64,000 nucleotides of DNA from Gigantopelta aegis (Eukaryota; Mollusca; Gastropoda; Neomphalida; Peltospiridae), in NCBI RefSeq assembly GCF_016097555.1, contig NC_054707.1:47333692-47397691 (forward strand), read 5' to 3'. Each line of letters begins with the position of its first letter. Position 1 is the first letter of the stretch. The notes beneath the pieces are model-generated. The model was given only the letters and a program-made list of their open reading frames with translations, made no database searches and was not told the origin of the DNA. Shown here piece by piece: positions 37,520 through 46,500 of this stretch. Both the position numbers and the translations under genes were made by a program.

Positions 37520-40500
37520 CCCATTCCACACAAAATAATCCAACCCTCAATCTTTTATTGACATTTTTTCCCCCTTCTTTATCGGGTGATGGTGGGGGAC
37601 AAAGGACGTGACAAGGCTACAAACTGATTTCTGTGAGATGAAAGCTGACAAGTCCATCATTAAGCACTATAACACGATTAACAAAATAATCCTTCATCCC
37701 CCGGCCTCATCACCCAGCACGAGTGACGGCCACACCGAGAAACCATGCTGAGAACTTATTGACGCGTTAATTGATTGAAACGCTTTGATCAGAACATCCC
37801 AAATCAATAGAAAATTAGATACAGCATTGGTAATGAGGATGCGGAAAAGAAATAAATTGGCCGCGGGCGAATTGTTAATTACAGAGAAGTACGTGATGAG
37901 TCAGACACTCACCGAAGAGTCGTGCTCGTACAAGCCCCTCGCGTCGCGATGTCCGCACCAACTTCACCTTTGGCCAGAGTCGAAGAGCATCTTCAAACGA
38001 CCGGTCTACAGCACCTGGAACATAATGGAGAAATACTGTAATCCTTCGGAAAGGTTAAACAAGGTTATACAGTTTCAAGTGATTTATTGGATATGAGGAA
38101 TATGAATACATGTATTTTAAAGAACTGATAAAAAAAATATACTACATTGCATGTAGTTTCTTTGACAGTATAGTTTCTAATATTAAAGCATACTGTGGAA
38201 TTATTTCTTTAAAAAATAAGGTATTCTTGTTTTTGGATAAAAAGTTAAAAGTTTGTTTTGTTTAACAACACCACTAGAGCACACTGACTTATTAATCATC
38301 AGCTACTGAATGTCAGGCATATGGTAATGCTGACATATAGTATTAGAGAGAAAACCAACTACATATTCCCCATTAGTAGCAAGGTATCTTTTATATGCCC
38401 CATCCCACAGCCTTTGATATACCAGTCGTGGTGCACTGACTAAAACGAGAAATAGCCTGATGATCCCACTGACAGAGATCAATCCTAGATGACTGCACAC
38501 CAGGGGAGTGCTTTACAAATGGGCCATGTCCCTGCCCTGTTTTTGGATAAAGTTTAGAACATTTAATGTAGGTATTTTGCAAGATTCTTTGTAGCAATAA
38601 AAGAAAGAAAGAAATGTTTTATTTAACGACGCACTCAACACATTTTATTTATGGTTATATGATGTCAGATATATGGTTAAGGACCACACCGATTTTGAGA
38701 GGAAACCCGCTGTCGCCACTACATGGGCTACTCTTTCCGATTAGCAGCAAGGGATCTTTTATTTGCACTTCCCACAGGCAGGATAGTACAAACCATGGCC
38801 TTTGTTGAACCAGTTATGGATCACTGGTCGGTGCAAGTGGTTTACACCTACCCATTGAGCCTTGCAGAGCACTCACTCAGGGTTTGGAGTCGGTATCTGG
38901 ATTAAAAATCCCATGCCTCGACTGGGATCCAAACCCAGTACCTACCAGCCTGTAGGCCGATGGCCTAACCACGATGCCACCGAGGCCGGTCTTGCAGCAA
39001 TAAGAAAAAAAAATAGGAAGTAGGAATAACACTTTTTGCTTATTATTGTGAATACAAAGTACTTGCATACAGAAAAATAAATTGAAACTGTTTAGCTCAT
39101 ACATGTAGTTCATAGGTTTATTATAAAGTTAACCGTAAAAGCTTTTTGAGGTGCATGTCGCTAAACAAATACCTGGTATTCATTTCTGATTCCATTCCCT
39201 AACTGACTGGAATAAATGTTAACCATTTTACCTTATTAGAAGTTGGGGCGGGATGTAGCCCAGTGGTACAGTGCTTGCTCGATGCGCGGTCAGTCTGGGA
39301 TCGATCCCCGTTGGTGGGCCCATTGGGCTATTTCTCGTTCCAGCCAGTACACCACGACTGGTATATCAAAGGCCGTGGTATCATACTAGAACCCAAAGAT
39401 ATTAACTATGAAACTGACCAGTGTATGTCCAGCAGTGCATCTCTAGAACTGTTGTATTATTTATCAACCCTATATTATTAATTAGCATATTATTAATTTT
39501 CACATTTTGTTACGTTTTTGGGTCGTTAAATTTTTTTTCGGTTATGGTACATAAATTACTGCCTTCATAAACAATTATTCCCGCAGAAAGTGCCCTAATA
39601 ATAAGTGAGCACCCTGCCCTCCTTAAATCTAGCTAGAACACTGGTATGTACTATCCTGTCTGTGGGATGGTGCATATAAAAGATCCCTTGCTGCTAACTG
39701 AAAAGAGTAGCAGGTTTCCTCCCTCAATATCTATGTGGTCCTTAACCATATGGCCGATGCCATATACTGGTAACCATAAATAAAATGTGTTGAGTGCGTC
39801 GTTAAATAAACCATTTCCTTTGGGTTTCCTCTCTCAATATCTGTGTGGTCCTTAACCATATGTCTGACACCATATAACCGTAAATAAAATGTGTTGAGTG
39901 CATCGTTAAATAAAACATTTCTTTCTTTTTTTATTAGAAGTTCTGAATAAATATGTAGCTAGCAACTTGGAGTTATTCCAGATAAAAAGACATCATTGGC
40001 TAAAACTAGTTTAGCAAAAAAAGAAAGAAAAAAAATCACACATCTATTTTTGAAATCAGTTGCTAATTTCTGTTACTAAGTCATTTTTCTTTCTTTAAAA
40101 AAATGACAAGTTACCCAGAGGTTCATGTACAATAACATCCTGTGAAACACAAGCAGGAAAAAATGTGCCAAACAGATGTGTTTTCACCACACACTTAAAG
40201 TCAGCTTTAGCTCATTTGGGGTTGGTTTTTCTGAATCTGTTATTTTGACAGAAAACCTCTCCAATTGGGAAAACATCATATGTAAAACATTAAGTGCAAG
40301 ACTGTCATAATTATACTGTATTTGAATGATAACTTCTTCAACAACCAAAAAACCCACAAAACTTTCAAAGATTTCATTCATGAATAATGATTAACATGTG
40401 ATCAACAAGAATAATTTGAAATGTGTTTTTATAATCTGTGACATATTGGTTTCTAATCATGAGTTATCTGTCTGAGGTTTGTATGCTGTTAATGATATAA

Positions 40501-43500
40501 CTTGTTTTCATGCTGTTAGTAACTAGGTTCAAGCATACAATTTTGCTGCCTATATATAGGATATTAAACAAGTTTATGTTCCAAGTGAAATAATTTTCAA
40601 CTGTCACAAGCTTTAGCAAGTGATAATAAAAAAATATTTCACGAGGGACATAAACATGATACAAAATGCAGTGAGTTCAGTATCCTTTTTATTCCCCATA
40701 ATCAGTTTTGATTTATATCACTGAATTCATCTGGCTGATGTTCCTGTAAGGTTGTACTATGCCAATTGTACGATGTCATTGTGTGACGTCAAAGTGTTAT
40801 GTCCCACTTGCCGTTCTAATGGGACACTACACTTTGTTTTTAACCATATTGGTAATAAAAGTTTGTTTTCTTTAATGACACCACTAGAGCACATTTGGTA
40901 ATTCTGGCACGTAGTCATCAGAGGAAACCCGCTATATATTTACTAATGCACAGGGCTAGCTCTGCCACTCGCCAAATTCGCCAATTGCGAATTTCAGAAA
41001 CAACTGGCGAGTTTTATTTTTATTTGGCGAAAACATTTCATGTAATAATTGGTATTCTGTTGAAAATTAACAGTGGATTTTGTTGAAAATTAACAGTGGA
41101 TTTTGTTAAAAAATAACAGTGGATTTTGTTGAAAAATAACAGTGGATTTTGTTGAAAAATAACAGTGGATTTTGTTGAAAAATAACAGTGGATTTTGCAT
41201 ATTTAAAGATAATTTGGCGAAGTGTTTTGCTCACCCAGAGCTAGCCCTGAATGCAGCAAGGGATCTTTCGTATGTACTTTCCCACAGACAGAACAGCACA
41301 TACCATGGCTGTTGACCAATTGTGGTGCACTGGTTGGAATGAGAAAAAAGCCAGTCAGTTGAATGGATCCACCGAGGTGGTTCGATCCTGTGACACAAGC
41401 ACCTCAAGCGAGCACTCAACTGACTGAGCTAAATCCTGTCATATTGGTTAATAAATACATTGTCTGTTCAGAGTAGATATGATGATGAGTTGTTTGGTGT
41501 GAGAGAGAGGAAACTATCTGCCTTCTTGGTGGAATCGACCCGCCTCGGTGGCGTCGTGGTTAAGGCCATCAGTCTACAGGCTGGTAGGTACTGGGTTCGG
41601 ATACCAGTCGAGGCATGGGATTTTTAATCCAGATACCGAATCCAAACCGAGTGAGTGCTCCACAATGCTCAATAAACCACTTGCACCGATCAGTGATCCA
41701 TAACTGGTTCAACAAAGGCCATGATTTGTGCTATCCTGCCTGTGGGAAGTGCAAATAAAAGATCCCTTGCTGCCTGTCATAAAAGAGTAGCTTATGTGGC
41801 GACAGCAGGTTTCCTCTAAAAAACAGTGTCAGAATGACCATATGTTTGACGTCCAATAGCCGATGATAAGATAAAAAATCAATGTGCTCTAGTGGCGTCG
41901 TTAAATAAAACAAACTTTACTTTTTTTCTTGGTGGAATCACTAAGTTATTTATTATTCCAGTTCTGCTGTCACCACATAGCCCTGTTTTACAAAAAGTAG
42001 CAATGGATCGCTTTCTTTATTCAATTTCCCACAGACCGGATAGTACATACCACAGCCTTTGATTACAAGTAGTAGTAAAGTGACTGGGATAATGAAAATC
42101 TGAGGTCACCAAGAGTGATTAATCCGATCACCTCAGGTGGGTATTCTATCACTGAGCTGCTCCCCCACCCCATTCCCACTCCCACCCCACACACATACAC
42201 ACAGACCCTAATTAAAAGGAGTATTCTTAAGCTGCAGACCACGTCTAATACTCTAGCCCATAACAGAAGTGTGTGAATTTCAAATGCTGATACCAGTTAG
42301 ACACTTACATGTTATTGCAGCTGCTAAAACAAAGTGATGAGATCATGTTTGTTATCATAAGTAACTGTTATTTAGTCTAGTACTATTATCATAATCTGAT
42401 ACAGAAATGTAAAGAAAACAAAAATTACTTTAATTTTTTTAAATACTAAAAAAGAAGCTTTATGTAAATATCATAATCTTTTAAAGATATAACCAAAACT
42501 TATTGTATACAGAATATACAAATAGTAAAAACATGATAGAAACTTAGAAGAAAACAAAAACTGAACCCCCCCCCCCCCCAACAAAAAAAAACCAACAAAA
42601 AAAACCTTGTAAATCGGTAATTTGGCTACACTATTGTTTTTTAATGTAAATGTATTTATAATTCATAACATATGGATTATTACACACTTTTTTTCCCCCC
42701 AAGACAATGAACACAACATAGAATAAATGTTAAGAATATGTCCACCTTCTATAAACATAATGAAAATTGAATGCCTTCAAAATACACAATTAAAAACATA
42801 GCACCTATCTCCAAAAGCTTTAATCATCCCCATTTTGTGTTTTAATGTACATGCTTGGCTCCAACTACTCATAGCGAATTGATCATTACGACTGGTGAGA
42901 AATATGTTTTTTCAGCTGCCACGCAATTTAAAGGACTTCCCTGCATACTGCCAGTGTTTGTTTGGGTAGAAAATGATTTGAGCAATGTGTTAATGATTCT
43001 GTGTGTTGGACTTCCATACACACTGCTTGCTCATGAAATGTGCGCACACATTCCCAAACAGAAACAATATTGATGCACATGCCTCCGAGTAATGTATACT
43101 CCATAGTGCCAGAATCCTCGTTAATGCATGTGTGAAGTTCCGTATTGCTTTTCAAAAGCATGCAGGACTCCCCTGTGGTTACCCACGGTTGATACTTTCT
43201 ACAGACACACTGCAGCTCTTAGATGTGGTTTTAAAAACAATGAATTCGTTATAGATCTCCATCGTCATTTGGCTGGGACGTAACCCAGTGGTAAAGTGCT
43301 TGCTTGATGCGCAGTCAGCTATTTAGGCTATTTCTCAATCCAGGCAGTGCATCAGGACTGGTATATCAAAGGCCATGGTATGTGCTATCTTGTCTATGGG
43401 ATGGTGCATATTATAAAAAAATGCTTTGCTACTAATGGAAACATGTAGTGGGGTTCCTTTCTAAGATTATATGATTGACATCCAAAAGCCAATCATTAAT

Positions 43501-46500
43501 AAATCAATGTGCTCTAGTGGTGTTGTTAAACAAAACAAACTAACTTTTTTTCTGCAGTCATCTGTTTTCTTTGGGGAGAGGGAGGGGTTTGGGACAGCTT
43601 TCTTGTCTGGCTTTTGAAACAAAAATAATGAATTCTTTATATCTTTCTGCATTTCTGTGCACAGTGTTATATACAATTTTGTCATATACTGTAGGTCTTA
43701 AAACTAATCAAAAATAATCAATTCATTATATATGTCTTGGTTGTCATTTATTTGTTTTCTTAAGTGGAGAGAACATAAGAGAGGAGTTTGTGCACCAGTG
43801 TTTCATACAGATTAAAAATCATAAACAAGTAATTCATTACATATTTCTGGGTTGTTAGGTTTATTTGAGGTGGGGGTGTTATTGCTCTTACAATTTATAT
43901 TTTTACCGGACACAAATATAGCTTTGTTGTGTTGCTTTGACAACAGTAGTGCATTCATTTTCAGGGAGGGGCTAATGCATCAATAAGCTGTGTTCCTGAA
44001 ATCATCATATGTCATAGGGTTAAAGATAACTCTTTTGTATACCTAATACCTAGAAAATAAAATTTGATTTAAACAATGTGCAAGTATATACAGAGAAAAC
44101 ATTACAGCAGGTCCCCTAGACAGATAGAGAATACTACATGTGTGGCCGTTAGATACCATTTATCTGACAAGAAGTTGTTTCAAAACATATCTAATGAGCA
44201 AAAAGGGTTGGATACATTTTAAACAACATGTTATAAGATAAATGGTATCTAGCAGACACCAATGTCTCCTAGATACATATCTCCAAAAACCAGGTTTAAA
44301 ATAAATTTAAATATCTTTTCAAACTAAAACTTATTTATAGCCCTAGCCCTTGTAGTGCCCTACGTATGCTTCACAGAGAGATAAATTTTAGGTTAACCTA
44401 TATGTCACAGAGTCTTCAATTTCAATTGTGCTTTTTTGATATGGCATTGGTGACCTGGTCATCACCTAGGATCAGGCATAATATTATTATGTCTTTAAAT
44501 TGTTATCACACATATGTGTTAACAGTATGTGATATCAAAACTAACACATGAGGTTCTCACCAACGGTTGTGTAAGAAACACTAATAATTACAGCAGGGCA
44601 CAATATTTCACGAGAACCCTTGTTCTATTCGCGTGTCGGTTACGCAACTTTAAAATCACGAGAACGAGAAACGAGAATTGTGTTGAGCAATTACATTCTA
44701 AAATTAAAAGTACCATATATGAGTAATGAAAGTGAAAATCAGTTTATATTTTTAAATACATTTGAACCACCAATATAGCACAGAACCATAGTTCAAGTGT
44801 TTTAGGATTAGGTAGGCCTAACTCATCGGTTATGAGAACTATATTCACGTAACCGAACAATCGGTTACCTAAGTAAAACTCACGTGAACTGACTTCCGGT
44901 TACCTAAGATTTTAAAATATTGTCCCCTGTTACAGTATTCCCCAACCACCCTCCATAATGAGTTGTGGAACAGCCCTAAATGATACTTTCTGAATACATA
45001 TACAGTGTTTTTCTATGCAGTTTAAATATGTTTATGCTAATAAATGTTTTAACACAATAAAGTTGAGCATAAAACTGAAGCAAGTATAAACTGAAAGCTG
45101 ATTACAAACTGTAACCTTTTGAGCTGTTGTCGTCAACGAGGATGACTTCCTGCAGCAGTGACGGCGCCGACCGGGTGACCACGCTGCTTACGGTACGCAG
45201 GAGGACAGACGGAGCCTCATTGTGGAACGAGATGATAACACTTGCCTTGGGTAGGACCGACGTGTCACGGACATTATGTCTACAGCTGAAAGTTAAACAA
45301 CAGAAACATTAAAACAAATTCATTCATTGTGGAACAAGATGATAACACTCGCCTTGGACAGGGCTGAAGTGTTATGGATACCATGTCTACAGCTGAAAGT
45401 TAAACAACAGAAACATACAGATTCATTCATTGCGGAACAAGATGATAACACTCGCCTTGGACAGGGCTGAAGTGTTATGGACACCATGTCTACAGCTGAA
45501 AGTTAAACAATAAAAACGTACAGATTCATTCATTGCGGTACAATATGATAACACTCGCCTTGGACAGGGCTGAAGTGTTATGGACACCATGTCTACAGCT
45601 GAAAGTTAAACAACAGAAACATACAGATTCAATGGTTGTGGAACAAGATGATAACACTTGCCTTGGGCAGGACTGACATGTTACGGACATTACATCTATA
45701 CTATAGCTAAAAGTTAACAAAACAACAGAAATTGAAATACAGATTCATATCAGTAATGTTCTAGCAAGAAACCGTTATAATTGTAGGGAAGTCTGAATAT
45801 TAACATTGCAATCATAGCCTGAATCATACAGCTGTATAAGATGGATTGATGGGTTAACCATTGGATGGATGGACAAATCAACAATAAAACACATTAACAG
45901 ATGGATGGATGGATGGATGGATGGACAGAAAGATGGAGATGGAAGGATAGACAGATGGACAGATGGATGGATAGATGGATGGATGGGTGGACTAACAGAT
46001 GGGTGGACAGATAGGTGGACAGAGATGGAGAGGTGAAAGGATGGACAGATGGATGGATGGATGGATGGATGGATGGACAGAAAGATGGAGATGGAAGGAT
46101 AGACAGATGGACAGATGGATTGATAGATGGATGGATGGGTGGACTAACAGATGGGTGGACAGATAGATGGACAGAGATGGAGAGGTGAAAGGATGGACAG
46201 ATGGATGGATGGATGGATGGTTAGATGGGTGGAGTAACAGGTGGGTGGACATGGATGGACAGACAGATGGAGAAATGAAATGGACTGATGGAGAGATGAA
46301 AGGATGGATAGATGGATGGATGGATGGATGGATGGATGGTTGGATGGATGGATGGGTGGACTAACAGATGGGTGGACATGGATGGACAGATGGAGAGATC
46401 AAAGGATGGATGGATGGATGGATGGAACGATGGATGGATGAATGGGTGATCAAATGGATGGGTGATCAAATGGATGGACAAATAGGCTGAATGGATATAT

